This document shows positions 18,909 to 28,559 of a stretch of DNA of 64,000 bases, one piece after another. The DNA comes from Leptospira limi. GTDB taxonomy: Bacteria > Spirochaetota > Leptospiria > Leptospirales > Leptospiraceae. The DNA lies in assembly GCF_026151395.1 (NCBI RefSeq), contig NZ_JAMQPV010000001.1:2482501-2546500 (forward strand). Direction: 5' to 3'. Position 1 is the stretch's first letter. Each line of letters opens with the position of its first letter. The position numbers and the translations under genes were made by a program. The notes beneath the pieces are model-generated. The model saw only the letters and a list, made by a program, of their open reading frames with translations, had not been told where the DNA came from and did no database searches.

Positions 18909-20090
18909 TTATATTTCTCCATCAACCTGAATCACAAGTCCTTTTAGGTATTCTCCTTCTGGGTGGAACACAGAATACCCATGGTCAGGGCTTTGGGTTA
19001 AATGGTGTAAAATTCTAACTCTCTTTTTTGCATCCTTGGCTGCTCCAAAAACAATTTTTTTGAATAGGTCAAAGGAAATGTGTTGAGAACAAGAAAAGGT
19101 AAAAATAAGCCCACCATCTTGGATTTTGGACATTGCCCTCATATTTATGTCTTTGTATCCTCTACTTGCTTGCATCACTGTAGAAATGTTTTTCGTGAAT
19201 GCAGGTGGATCAATGATGATACAATCATAAAACCCAGGATCCATCTGTTTTAGATAATCAAAACAATCATGTTCAATACTCTTATGTTGACCATTTTCAA
19301 TGGCAGAACCGATTCCATTCAATTTCAAATTTTTTTCACAAATTTCTAACGCTTGTTTTGATATATCAAGACTATGAACGGACTTTGCTCCATTTAACAA
19401 TGCATATACGGAAAAAGCACCTGAATAAGCAAAGGTATTGAGTATAGTTCGATTTTTTGCATATGTTCCTAAGAGTGCCCGATTTTCCCTTTGGTCTAAA
19501 AAAAATCCAGTTTTTTGACCTTTTTCAATATCCGAAATAAAACGATATCCATTTTCTAAAAATATACATTCGGATAGTACACCTTTTTCGACGGTAACTT
19601 CTTCCCCTTTTTTCGAATCTTGTTTCTCATGTTTTTCAATGATCGTTTGATAACCAACTGATTCTAAGAATTGTACTAAGAGTGGCTTTAATCGGATGAC
19701 ACCTGGGATTTTTAATTGGAGAACGGCAGTATCATTATAAATATCCACGATCATCCCAGGAACACCGTCACCCTCAGAATGAAACAAACGAAATCCATTC
19801 GTATCTTTAGGTAATAAGGAACGTTTCAGATTTAAGATTTGATTCCATTTGGAAAACCAATATGTATCCAACTTTTCATCTTTTTCCTTATCAAAAGAGA
19901 ACAGCCGAATCCGGATTTGGCTACTTGGATCATAAAAACCCCACCCTAAAAAAGATCCATTCGAAGATTGCACTTCAACGATATCACCAGCGTTACAATG
20001 TTTCTCTACAAAATCAATGGCACCTGAAAATACCCAAGGATGAAAATTTAATATAGCTTTTTCTTTATTCTTCTTTAAGCGAATGACCAT
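18909..20090 (-). CDS. RlmI-type class I rRNA methyltransferase
   Basis: The 393-residue protein has an N-terminal PUA-like domain (KAILNFHPWVFSGAI) and a C-terminal Rossmann methyltransferase with the SAM loop NTFAYSGAFSVYA, the acidic loop LDISKQALE, DPPAFTK and FSCSQH, where the cysteine is the usual m5C nucleophile. The best-studied relative, RlmI, makes m5C1962 in 23S rRNA; identity of the target here is inferred. Its ATG is back to back with the 5' region of the divergent 7TM phosphatase gene. It is upstream of the MBOAT pair but functionally unrelated. Confidence 0.88.
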   Translation of the reverse strand: MVIRLKKNKEKAILNFHPWVFSGAIDFVEKHCNAGDIVEVQSSNGSFLGWGFYDPSSQIRIRLFSFDKEKDEKLDTYWFSKWNQILNLKRSLLPKDTNGFRLFHSEGDGVPGMIVDIYNDTAVLQLKIPGVIRLKPLLVQFLESVGYQTIIEKHEKQDSKKGEEVTVEKGVLSECIFLENGYRFISDIEKGQKTGFFLDQRENRALLGTYAKNRTILNTFAYSGAFSVYALLNGAKSVHSLDISKQALEICEKNLKLNGIGSAIENGQHKSIEHDCFDYLKQMDPGFYDCIIIDPPAFTKNISTVMQASRGYKDINMRAMSKIQDGGLIFTFSCSQHISFDLFKKIVFGAAKDAKKRVRILHHLTQSPDHGYSVFHPEGEYLKGLVIQVDGEI

Positions 20091-20145
20091 TCTTCATCCA
20101 ATTGTTTATACGAAATGTTTCGGGAGTAATTACCCCCTTATAAAT

Positions 20146-22674
20146 ATGATAAAAAAGTTACTGATTGTTCTTGTCTTTTCTTTTTCCCAATTGGAATCGA
20201 GCCCACTTTTAGATTTTACCGTCCAGAATCATCCCCATTCGATCACAAGTTTAGATTCAAACCAAAATGATACAAGTTCCCAGTGGTATGTTACGGAAAC
20301 TGGACTAACAGAAAATGAAATTCAAAGTCTAACGGAAGAAAATTTTTCCAATTACAATTGGAAACGGATCAAAATTCCAGGAAACTTATTCCCTTCCAAA
20401 GGAAATGAAAAACAGAAAAGGACCGTGATTTTAGCGAAATGGATCGAAATGAATGTAGATCCAAACACTCAATATAGCTTTCGCCTTGGGATCATCAATG
20501 ACCGTGACAGAACTTATTTAAATGGAAAACTGATTGGGAAAACTGGAAAATGGGATTCTCCGTTTCCACAAAATTATGATAAATTGAGAATTTATCCAAT
20601 TCCATCCCTTCTGATTCTACCCCAAAAAAAGAATCTTTTATTAATCAAAATCCAACTGTATTTCCAAAATTCAGGTGGGATTGAACAAGACGAAACATTA
20701 TTAGGTCCGAGTACCGACATCCAAAATCGATTTTATAAAGATGAATTCATAAAATTAATTTTCCTCACAGTATATATTACTGTTGGAAGTTACTTTTTAT
20801 TTTTGTTTATCAGAAGGAGAAAGGACAGGGAAAATTTATTCTTTTCACTCTTTTCCTTCTCATTCGTACTTTATAATTTTTTAAGAAACCAATTAAAATA
20901 TGAACTAGGATTTTCATTCTTAGATATGAAAAAATTGGAATATTTAACAATTTTGTTACTCATTCCATTCATGTACCATTTTTTGCGTACTTTATTTGAA
21001 GATAGATACGTACTTTTTGCGAAAATTTTAGATGGATTTCAATTGGTGATCTTTTCCTTTTTCTTAATTTCGAATAATATAGAACAATTTAATTTTGTTC
21101 TCTCCAATTTAGTGCAACCGACATGGATCCTTTATATAATACTCATATTTTCAATTTTGATTCGCAATTTGAGAAAAAAAGAAAAACGAGCAATCTACAT
21201 TACGATAGGACTCACCATCGTCTTAATTGCAGCCATCATTGATACAGCAACAAATCGTAATTATTGGGTATTCCCTCGTATTATGGGATATGCATTTTTG
21301 TTCTTTAACATCTCACTTGCTATGATCCTTGCTAATTCTTTTGTCAAATTGAATGAAGAATTTGAAGACCTTAATAAAAACTTAGAGAAAAAAGTTGAGG
21401 ATCGAACGGATGCACTAAATGAATCACTCAACCAATTACAAATCTTAAAAGAAAAACAAGATGGAGATTATTTTTTAACTTCACTTCTCATCCAACCATT
21501 AGCACGAATTGAAAATAAAATCCCTGAAATCAAAATAGAATCTTATACCAACCAAAAGAAAAAATTTCAATTTCGAGGGAAAAATGGCGAAATTGGTGGA
21601 GATATTTGTATTGTTGGTTCGATTCATTTAGAATCGGGTGAGTATACTGTTTTTGCCAATGCCGATGCAATGGGAAAATCAATACAAGGTGCTGGAGGAG
21701 CCCTTGTGTTAGGTGTTGTATTCCAAGCTGTCTTATCTAGAGCAAAATCCAGTTACACCAAAAAAAGACCACCTGAACTTTGGTTAAAGGATCTTTATGT
21801 AGAATTACAATCTGTATTCGCAAGTTTTGATGGTTCCATGTTATCGAGTGTGGTACTTGGTATGGTTGGTAAAAATGGATATATTTACTATATCAATGCT
21901 GAGCACCCTTGGAGTATTTTATACAGAGACGGTGTAGCTTCCTTTATCGAAACAGAACTTTCTATGCGTAAACTTGGATTCCCAAGAAACAATTCACATT
22001 TCCAGATCAAAACATTCTCACTATTAGATGGTGATGTTCTACTCGTTGGTTCCGATGGAAGAGATGATATCGGATTAATGAATGGTTCAGAGAACCGCTA
22101 TATCAATGAAGATGAAACATTGATACTACGATTTGTAGAAAGAACGGAAGGAAAACTCCTACCACTTGTGAAAGAAATTGAAAATAACGGAGAAATTACG
22201 GATGATGTATCTTTTTTAAGGATATGTTACCAATCAGAAATGCCAAAACTTTCGATATCCGAAGAAATTCGTACAAAATTCCTAACAATTCAATCTGATG
22301 CCAAAAAAGGAAATCATGAAAAAGCACTCTCGGAATTGATTCCCCTTCTCACTCAATTTTCCCATCCGAACTTTCATTCATTGGCTGGGAAAATCTATTT
22401 TCACGAGAAGAAGTGGATAGAAGCATTAAACCATCTCAAACTTGCATTCCATGAAAACCAGTCGAAAGAAAATCTATTGTATATGATCGCTAAATCTGAA
22501 TTCCAAATGGGTAAGATCGATGATGCAATCATCTGGTGTGAACGATTATTTTTAAGGAATAAAACTCACAAACAAAATACAAAATTATTTTTTCGATTAT
22601 TAGACCACACAGAAAACTTTGATAAAAAAAGTTTTTATTTAGAATTTCTTAGCCACGAAGGAAATATTGTATAA
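20146..22674 (+). CDS. 7TM-DISM type SpoIIE phosphatase with C-terminal TPR
   Basis: From ATG 20146 the product has 842 residues with a signal peptide (MIKKLLIVLVFSFSQ). A sensor region (about 20-200) has 7TMR-DISM features, then several helices follow to about 410, a short coiled coil (LEKKVEDRTDALNESL) and a SpoIIE/PP2C domain at about 480-700. The metal sites read IGGDICIVG and ANADAMGKSIQGAGG, the variant seen in many Leptospira paralogues. TPR-like repeats end the protein. A longer frame from 20083 begins upstream, but the ATG at 20146 gives a sound signal peptide. It is a paralogue of the gene cut by the right edge, and its 3' end overlaps uppP by 26 bases. Confidence 0.85.
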   Translation: MIKKLLIVLVFSFSQLESSPLLDFTVQNHPHSITSLDSNQNDTSSQWYVTETGLTENEIQSLTEENFSNYNWKRIKIPGNLFPSKGNEKQKRTVILAKWIEMNVDPNTQYSFRLGIINDRDRTYLNGKLIGKTGKWDSPFPQNYDKLRIYPIPSLLILPQKKNLLLIKIQLYFQNSGGIEQDETLLGPSTDIQNRFYKDEFIKLIFLTVYITVGSYFLFLFIRRRKDRENLFFSLFSFSFVLYNFLRNQLKYELGFSFLDMKKLEYLTILLLIPFMYHFLRTLFEDRYVLFAKILDGFQLVIFSFFLISNNIEQFNFVLSNLVQPTWILYIILIFSILIRNLRKKEKRAIYITIGLTIVLIAAIIDTATNRNYWVFPRIMGYAFLFFNISLAMILANSFVKLNEEFEDLNKNLEKKVEDRTDALNESLNQLQILKEKQDGDYFLTSLLIQPLARIENKIPEIKIESYTNQKKKFQFRGKNGEIGGDICIVGSIHLESGEYTVFANADAMGKSIQGAGGALVLGVVFQAVLSRAKSSYTKKRPPELWLKDLYVELQSVFASFDGSMLSSVVLGMVGKNGYIYYINAEHPWSILYRDGVASFIETELSMRKLGFPRNNSHFQIKTFSLLDGDVLLVGSDGRDDIGLMNGSENRYINEDETLILRFVERTEGKLLPLVKEIENNGEITDDVSFLRICYQSEMPKLSISEEIRTKFLTIQSDAKKGNHEKALSELIPLLTQFSHPNFHSLAGKIYFHEKKWIEALNHLKLAFHENQSKENLLYMIAKSEFQMGKIDDAIIWCERLFLRNKTHKQNTKLFFRLLDHTENFDKKSFYLEFLSHEGNIV

Positions 22675-23488
22675 CCAATGTTCCAAGTATAATCCTATAC
22701 ACTCCAAAAGAAATAAAACTCCTTCTGCGTATAAAGGCCATAAAAAGGCGGATGATAAAGTAACAAATAACAAAGGAGATAATACTTCCAAATAGTAAAA
22801 GACCAATGGTTTCTGAATTTAAAATATGACGGTGTTTGTATAATTTATACAAACCTGCCAAACTTAAAACTGGAATGGCAAGAAAAAAGGAAAACTCGGC
22901 GCTATCTTTCTTTGATACACCCAACGTTCTTGCTGATATGATAGTCGCTGCAGACCTAGATACACCTGGAATCAATGCAAAACATTGTAAAAAACCAACA
23001 ATGATTGATTCTTTGAGTCCAATTACCTTACCATGGCTTTCGTCTAAATGTCTCTTTTCAACAATGACCATGAGTATTCCACCGACGAACCATGATACGC
23101 CGAGAATTAAGAGTAAATCAGGTCTCATTTTAATTTGATCGAGTTGGGATTTAAAAACAAATCCTAATACGAGTATTGGTAAAATACCGATCATTAAATT
23201 TAAATAAAATTGGTAACCAGTTCTGTCATTGGTTTGTTTGAATCCATACTGAACCGCCATTTTCAAGTGGCTCCAAAGTGTTTTATAATACAAAACAACA
23301 ACGGATAAAATGGCACCAGTTTGTATGAATATATCATACAAATCCTCAAACGCTTCGTGAGGAACAGAAAGGTTCTGGAAAGGGAAAAAATAACTAAATA
23401 AAAACAAATGGCCAGTGGAAGACACTGGCAAAAATTCCGTGGCAGCTTCTATGATGCCACGTAAAAACGCATTTATAGTATTATCCAT
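22649..23488 (-). CDS. uppP: Undecaprenyl-diphosphatase UppP (BacA)
   Basis: UppP recycles the lipid carrier for peptidoglycan and other envelope polymers by removing a phosphate from undecaprenyl diphosphate. The 279-residue membrane protein carries the two signature motifs: EAATEFLPVSSTGHLFL near residues 14-30 and PGVSRSAATI near 175, with the catalytic glutamate and arginine. It lies six bases downstream of the LipL31-like gene stop, in a minus-strand group that also holds mfd, panC and hisD. Its coding end overlaps the 7TM phosphatase gene from the other strand. Confidence 0.96.
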   Translation of the reverse strand: MDNTINAFLRGIIEAATEFLPVSSTGHLFLFSYFFPFQNLSVPHEAFEDLYDIFIQTGAILSVVVLYYKTLWSHLKMAVQYGFKQTNDRTGYQFYLNLMIGILPILVLGFVFKSQLDQIKMRPDLLLILGVSWFVGGILMVIVEKRHLDESHGKVIGLKESIIVGFLQCFALIPGVSRSAATIISARTLGVSKKDSAEFSFFLAIPVLSLAGLYKLYKHRHILNSETIGLLLFGSIISFVICYFIIRLFMAFIRRRSFISFGVYRIILGTLVIQYFLRG

Positions 23489-23494
23489 TTAAAC

Positions 23495-24175
23495 TTAGTT
23501 ATTTGGAGTTTGTGTTGGAGCTGGTTGTTCTTCTACTTTTTTCTTTGGAGCAAGATATGCATCCAAATCAAACTTCTCATTTCGTTTGATGCTAACTTCC
23601 TCTTTAATTCTTTCTACTACTAAAGGAAGGTATTCTCTCGTTTGCATTTGTTTTAACTGTGCTTTTGCGAATGTTTTGCATTTGTCGATCGTTAAATTAA
23701 AATTACGATCCAACTTTCTCATTCTTTCACATTCCGCTAATGCTTGTTCTTCTGTGATTTGAATTTTTTTCTCAACTTGTTCAGAAACATACATTTGCGC
23801 AATTGTTTGCATCTCAACTTGTTTGATTACTTCTGCAACATCAGGCCGTGAAATAAAACCATTCTTTTCTGCAACCAAACGAGTCATAATCATCTGTCTG
23901 TATGTTTGGTAGAAATTTTTCTTCTGGAGTTGGTAATTGAGGTCTTGGAAATTTGGTGGGACTTCGCTAATGTCTTTTTCAATGAATTCTAAAAGAGTTT
24001 TCTTTTCGATATTCTGTAAACGGCTAATTGAATCTAGGGCAGTATCGTATGCTGCTTCGAAGTCTTTTACTGTAATCTTGTGGTTGTCTAAGGTTTCAAT
24101 GACTGGTGAAGAGTCAGAACACTGTACTAGGGCGAAAGATGCCAAAAACACAAACAAAGGAAGGATTTTTTTCAT
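23495..24175 (-). CDS. LipL31-like lipoprotein with SurA-type N-terminal part
   Basis: The 226-residue precursor begins MKKILPLFVFLASFALVQC, a spirochaetal lipobox with the cysteine at 19. The remainder is helical and resembles the N-terminal domain of SurA/PrsA chaperone-isomerases, without a parvulin domain. Size, sequence type and neighbourhood with mfd match my memory of leptospiral LipL31, but I could not align it, so no symbol is given. A role in handling exported proteins is inferred. Confidence 0.65.
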   Translation of the reverse strand: MKKILPLFVFLASFALVQCSDSSPVIETLDNHKITVKDFEAAYDTALDSISRLQNIEKKTLLEFIEKDISEVPPNFQDLNYQLQKKNFYQTYRQMIMTRLVAEKNGFISRPDVAEVIKQVEMQTIAQMYVSEQVEKKIQITEEQALAECERMRKLDRNFNLTIDKCKTFAKAQLKQMQTREYLPLVVERIKEEVSIKRNEKFDLDAYLAPKKKVEEQPAPTQTPNN

Positions 24176-24275
24176 ATTATTTTATTGCCAAAATAGATTT
24201 GAGATGATGGTTTCTCCAATTCCCTCAATGTCTATCTTTTTTTGCCAACCAAAACTTGATTCCTATGCTTAAAAA

Positions 24276-27200
24276 TTAAGCGGCTAAAAATTCCAAAATG
24301 CCCAAAAGTTTTTTGATTTTTTTCAAATCATCTTTTTCGATATTCGTATAACGAAGAACAGATGGTTCAGATGGAGCAATGGTCAGCCCCTTAAATTGGC
24401 CCATAGCCTGGATCACTCTGTCCGGATTCCCCCTGAAGTAAGTTCCACATTTGAACAAAACCTCTTCTGGTTTTTCTGTCACAAATTCGAAACCTAAATT
24501 GGAAGATAATGTTCTGATTTTTTCCAATTCGACAAAGGTTTTTGCAATCTGAGGGAGTTCGCCAAATCGATCTTCCATCTCAAGAGCCAATTCTTCGATT
24601 TCATCTAAATTTGCAGACCCTTCAAATCGTTTATAAAATTCGATTTTCTGTTTTGTGTCAGGGATGTATTCATCAGGAAGATAAAAATTGGTTTTTAAAT
24701 TCACAGCAGTTCGGACTTCGACTCGAACCTCTTCCCCTTTGATTCTAGAGATGGACTCTTCTAACATTTTTACATAAAGATCAAATCCAACTTCCATGAT
24801 ATCGCCAGACTGCTCTTTTCCCAGTAAATTCCCTGCTCCGCGGATTTCCAAATCTCGCATCGCTACCTTAAATCCAGAACCTAACTCTTGGTATTCGAAG
24901 ATTGTATTCAGTCTTTTTTCGGCAAGTTCCGTCATCAGTTTCTTGGAAGGATAAAACATATATGCATATGCTTTTCGATCTGACCTTCCCACTCGACCTC
25001 GGATTTGGTACAATTGGGACAAACCAAACATATCAGCTCGTTTCACAATTAAGGTATTGACATTTGGCATGTCTATACCCGATTCAATGATCGTGGTCGT
25101 TACTAAAATATCATACTTTCGTTCATAAAAATCGACTAGAGTTTCTTCGATTTCATCTTCAGTCAATTGTCCATGCAAAATACCAACTGAAACTTCAGGG
25201 ACTAAAGACCTTACATAAGATGCTTCCTCTTCAATTGACTCCACTCGGTTGTATAAATAAAAAACTTGTCCACCCCTCTCAATTTCCTTCCGAATCGCCT
25301 CTTGGATTAGGGTATCATCTTCTTCTAAAACATATGTTTCGACACTTTGTCTATTTTTAGGCGCAGTAGAAATGATTGAAAGTTCTCGAATTCCCGTGAG
25401 TGCCATATGTAAGGTTCTTGGAATTGGTGTTGCCGTTAATGTTAAAACATCAACAAGGTTTTTGAATTTTTTAATCGATTCCTTATGAGTGACACCAAAT
25501 TTTTGCTCTTCATCAATGATGAGTAGTCCCAAATTTTTTGGTTTCACCTTAGAAGACAAAATTGCATGTGTTCCAATTAACATATCAATTTTACCTTCCG
25601 TAAAATTTTTTAAATCTTCACGTATCTCTGCAGGAGATCTAAATCTAGAAACAAAAGCGATTTTAATCGGATAGTTTTCATACCTCTGTTTGAATGTATT
25701 AAAATGTTGGAGTGAAAGAATGGTTGTTGGCGTGAGTAACATCACTTGTTTACCAGCCATGATTACTTTAAATGCAGCGCGAATTGCAACTTCTGTCTTC
25801 CCATACCCAACATCACCACATACCAAACGATCCATTGGTCGCGATGACTCTAAGTCTTGTTTAACGGCTTCAATTGCTGAAATTTGATCTGGTGTCTCTT
25901 CAAATTCAAATGCAGCCTCAAACTCTTCCTGCCAAATTGTATCAGGAGGAAATGCAAAACCATTTAACTTCATTCGATTCGAATAAAGTAACACGAGTTC
26001 TTCGGCAAGTTTATCTACGGACTCTTGAACCCGTTCCTTAGCTTTTTTCCAAGAATTTTTACCTAACGTATCGAGTTTAGGAGAATCTGTCCCTCCAATG
26101 TATTTTTGTACAAGGGAAATTTGATCCAATGGAACAAATAAACTATCACCACCAGCATATTCCAACTTAAGAAAATCTCTTTCCTTTCCATCGGCTTTTG
26201 TTCGTTCCATTTTAATGAAACGGCCCACTCCATGATTCACATGAACGATGTAATCCCCTTCTTTTAAATCAATGAAGGATTCGATCATTTGAGAGGATTG
26301 TTTTTTATAACGAGTTTTACGTTTGTATTGACGTCCAAACAAATCATTATCTGTAAAAACGTGGATACCATTTTCCACCAAATGAAACCCACGTTTTAAG
26401 TCAGATAAAATCAAATGGATCCCCGGTTTCGTATTACCAAAGGGAAATGGGGTTGGTTCTTCCGAATTTTCTCCAATGGTATTTACTTCTGTTTCAGAAA
26501 ATAAACCCTTCAATCGCAACATTTGTGCGAGAAATGAAGACGTGATATAAATACTATGATTTGGATTTTCAGAAAGTAATTCTAAAAAATGTTCCTTAGC
26601 TTCTCTGATTTTACCTCGGAAACCTTTTACCTCTGTGATGGGTGCATAACCAAAATTATGTGTTAGATTTGGAAGAAGTGTGAATTGGATTCCTTTCGTT
26701 TCTTCAGAAGTTAAGGCGTCCCATTCGGTACCAAACGATAATAATTCTTCCGGAGGTAAACAAACGGATTCTTCTTTTTTTTTCTCAAATAAGGTATTGT
26801 ATTCCCTCTCCATTCCATACGATCTTTCTTTTGTTTCCTGAAGCTTAGGGAAAATAAGAATGGGTGATTCTTTAAAAAATTCTAAAAAACCTTCTTGTTT
26901 TCTCACGAGTGGCAAATGTTCCTCGATGATTTCAATTTCGGAATCTACAGGAAGTCGTTTATCAGTATATTCTTTTAATAGAGTATGGTATTTTTCTAAT
27001 TCACTTTTTGTAACAATCGTTTCGTTAGCAGCAGTAATTACGATTTCAGTAATTTTGGAAATTGATTTTTGAGTGTTTGGATCAAATGTTCTGATTTCAT
27101 CTACAGTATCACCAAAAAAATCAATCCTTACTGGATTTGGCAAATACGGTGTGTAAATATCAAGAATTCCACCTTTTAAACTAAAATGACCAAATTGTTC

Positions 27201-27698
27201 ACAAACTTCTTCCCGATGGTATCCAAGTTGTACAAGTTCAAACAATAAAGATTCCAATGGAAAATCAACCCCAAGTTTTAAGGTAATCGATTTTCCTTTT
27301 AAGCTTTCTTTGTTTGGAAGTTTACGAAGAAAAGAAGATACCGAAGTTACCACCAAACAACGATCACCTGTTAAAATTCGATTAATTGTTAGTATACGAT
27401 CTCGTTTCCACTCGGCTTGCCATTTGGTATATTCGTAGGGAATATTCTCAGGGCCTGGAAAAAAATAAATAATATCTTTTGGAACAAAACTTAAAAGTTC
27501 TCGTGAAAAACTTTCTGCATCTTGGTTTGTTGGTAGGATGACGACAAAAGTATTTTTTGCGTATTTATTTTGGAAGAGTTCACTCGTGACAAAGGAATGA
27601 GCAGACTCAGGGATACCACTGAGACTTACAAGAGTGTTTTTTGCTTCTGCAAAAACTTCTTTTGGTACGTAGGGTCTAATTTGAATTTCTTTTGTCAT
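24276..27698 (-). CDS. mfd: Transcription-repair coupling factor Mfd
   Basis: Mfd displaces stalled RNA polymerase and recruits UvrA to lesions. The 1140-residue protein has the N-terminal UvrB-like part (FPGPENIPYEYTKWQAEWKRD), the RNA polymerase interaction domain (GDYIVHVNHGVGRF), a RecG-like helicase core with CGDVGYGKTEVA and DEEQKFGV, and the TRG-C-terminal part. It begins six bases after the panC stop. The stop is followed by a small perfect inverted repeat (GCTTAA-TTT-TTAAGC) without a T-tract. UvrA is also in this window, at 43.8-46.7 kb. Confidence 0.97.
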   Translation of the reverse strand: MTKEIQIRPYVPKEVFAEAKNTLVSLSGIPESAHSFVTSELFQNKYAKNTFVVILPTNQDAESFSRELLSFVPKDIIYFFPGPENIPYEYTKWQAEWKRDRILTINRILTGDRCLVVTSVSSFLRKLPNKESLKGKSITLKLGVDFPLESLLFELVQLGYHREEVCEQFGHFSLKGGILDIYTPYLPNPVRIDFFGDTVDEIRTFDPNTQKSISKITEIVITAANETIVTKSELEKYHTLLKEYTDKRLPVDSEIEIIEEHLPLVRKQEGFLEFFKESPILIFPKLQETKERSYGMEREYNTLFEKKKEESVCLPPEELLSFGTEWDALTSEETKGIQFTLLPNLTHNFGYAPITEVKGFRGKIREAKEHFLELLSENPNHSIYITSSFLAQMLRLKGLFSETEVNTIGENSEEPTPFPFGNTKPGIHLILSDLKRGFHLVENGIHVFTDNDLFGRQYKRKTRYKKQSSQMIESFIDLKEGDYIVHVNHGVGRFIKMERTKADGKERDFLKLEYAGGDSLFVPLDQISLVQKYIGGTDSPKLDTLGKNSWKKAKERVQESVDKLAEELVLLYSNRMKLNGFAFPPDTIWQEEFEAAFEFEETPDQISAIEAVKQDLESSRPMDRLVCGDVGYGKTEVAIRAAFKVIMAGKQVMLLTPTTILSLQHFNTFKQRYENYPIKIAFVSRFRSPAEIREDLKNFTEGKIDMLIGTHAILSSKVKPKNLGLLIIDEEQKFGVTHKESIKKFKNLVDVLTLTATPIPRTLHMALTGIRELSIISTAPKNRQSVETYVLEEDDTLIQEAIRKEIERGGQVFYLYNRVESIEEEASYVRSLVPEVSVGILHGQLTEDEIEETLVDFYERKYDILVTTTIIESGIDMPNVNTLIVKRADMFGLSQLYQIRGRVGRSDRKAYAYMFYPSKKLMTELAEKRLNTIFEYQELGSGFKVAMRDLEIRGAGNLLGKEQSGDIMEVGFDLYVKMLEESISRIKGEEVRVEVRTAVNLKTNFYLPDEYIPDTKQKIEFYKRFEGSANLDEIEELALEMEDRFGELPQIAKTFVELEKIRTLSSNLGFEFVTEKPEEVLFKCGTYFRGNPDRVIQAMGQFKGLTIAPSEPSVLRYTNIEKDDLKKIKKLLGILEFLAA

Positions 27699-27704
27699 TT
27701 TGGA

Positions 27705-28559
27705 TCATTCGGGACAAACGATTACTTCGTTGTCGATCAAACGTACATCACCTACAAAAACAGCAGTTGCCAGTAATACATTCCCTTTGAGTTCGGTGAT
27801 AGGTTGTAGTGTAATGGGATCCACAACTTCTAAATAATCAATTTTAACTTTCTGTCCTGTTAACAGAAAATCAGAAAGGATTTCCTTCCATACCGTTATG
27901 TTTTTTTCACCACCTAACAGTGTCTTTTTGGCAAGTTGGAACATCCTTGGAACTAGGGTTGCCGTTTCTCTATCTTTTTTTGATAAACGAAGGTTCCTAG
28001 AACTCATGGCCAGTCCATCAACTTCTCTTTTCGTAGGGACGCCTACAATTTTCATGGGAAAATTGAGTTCCTCAACAAGAGAGGAAATCACTCTGAACTG
28101 TTGGTAATCTTTTAAACCAAAAAAACCATAGTCTGGCTCTGTTAGATGAAAGAGCTTTGAAACAATCTGAAGTACACCTTCAAAATGCCCGGGCCTTGTC
28201 CTTCCGCAAAGTGTTGTTTGTAGCGACGGAATGCTCATTTGGATGGGTGTCTCCGTTTTTGGGTACATGACACCAACACTAGGCAAAAATACTAAATCAA
28301 CCCCATTTTCTTCACATAACTTTAAATCAGCTTCTGTGTTGATGGGATAGGCTTCAAAATCCTTTGGATCATTGAATTGGGTTGGATTGATGAAAATGGA
28401 GACAATGGTTTTTGTACATTGTTGTTTTGAATGGTTTACCAAATCCATATGGCCCGCATGAAGGGTTCCCATTGTAGGGCAAAATCCAAGGGTTTCCTTT
28501 TGTTGTTTCCATTCTTGAATGATTTTTTTTAATTCTGAAATTTCGGAGACAACTTTCAT
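27705..28559 (-). CDS. panC: Pantothenate synthetase
   Basis: PanC joins pantoate and beta-alanine with ATP in coenzyme A synthesis. The 284-residue protein shows the motifs MGTLHAGHMDLV near residue 30, FINPTQFNDPKD, FGLKDYQQF and MSSRNLRLS, as in other PanC enzymes. Its ATG overlaps the hisD stop by ATGA and it lies six bases ahead of mfd, so the genes may be one transcript. The N-terminal nucleotide-binding block is intact. Confidence 0.96.
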   Translation of the reverse strand: MKVVSEISELKKIIQEWKQQKETLGFCPTMGTLHAGHMDLVNHSKQQCTKTIVSIFINPTQFNDPKDFEAYPINTEADLKLCEENGVDLVFLPSVGVMYPKTETPIQMSIPSLQTTLCGRTRPGHFEGVLQIVSKLFHLTEPDYGFFGLKDYQQFRVISSLVEELNFPMKIVGVPTKREVDGLAMSSRNLRLSKKDRETATLVPRMFQLAKKTLLGGEKNITVWKEILSDFLLTGQKVKIDYLEVVDPITLQPITELKGNVLLATAVFVGDVRLIDNEVIVCPE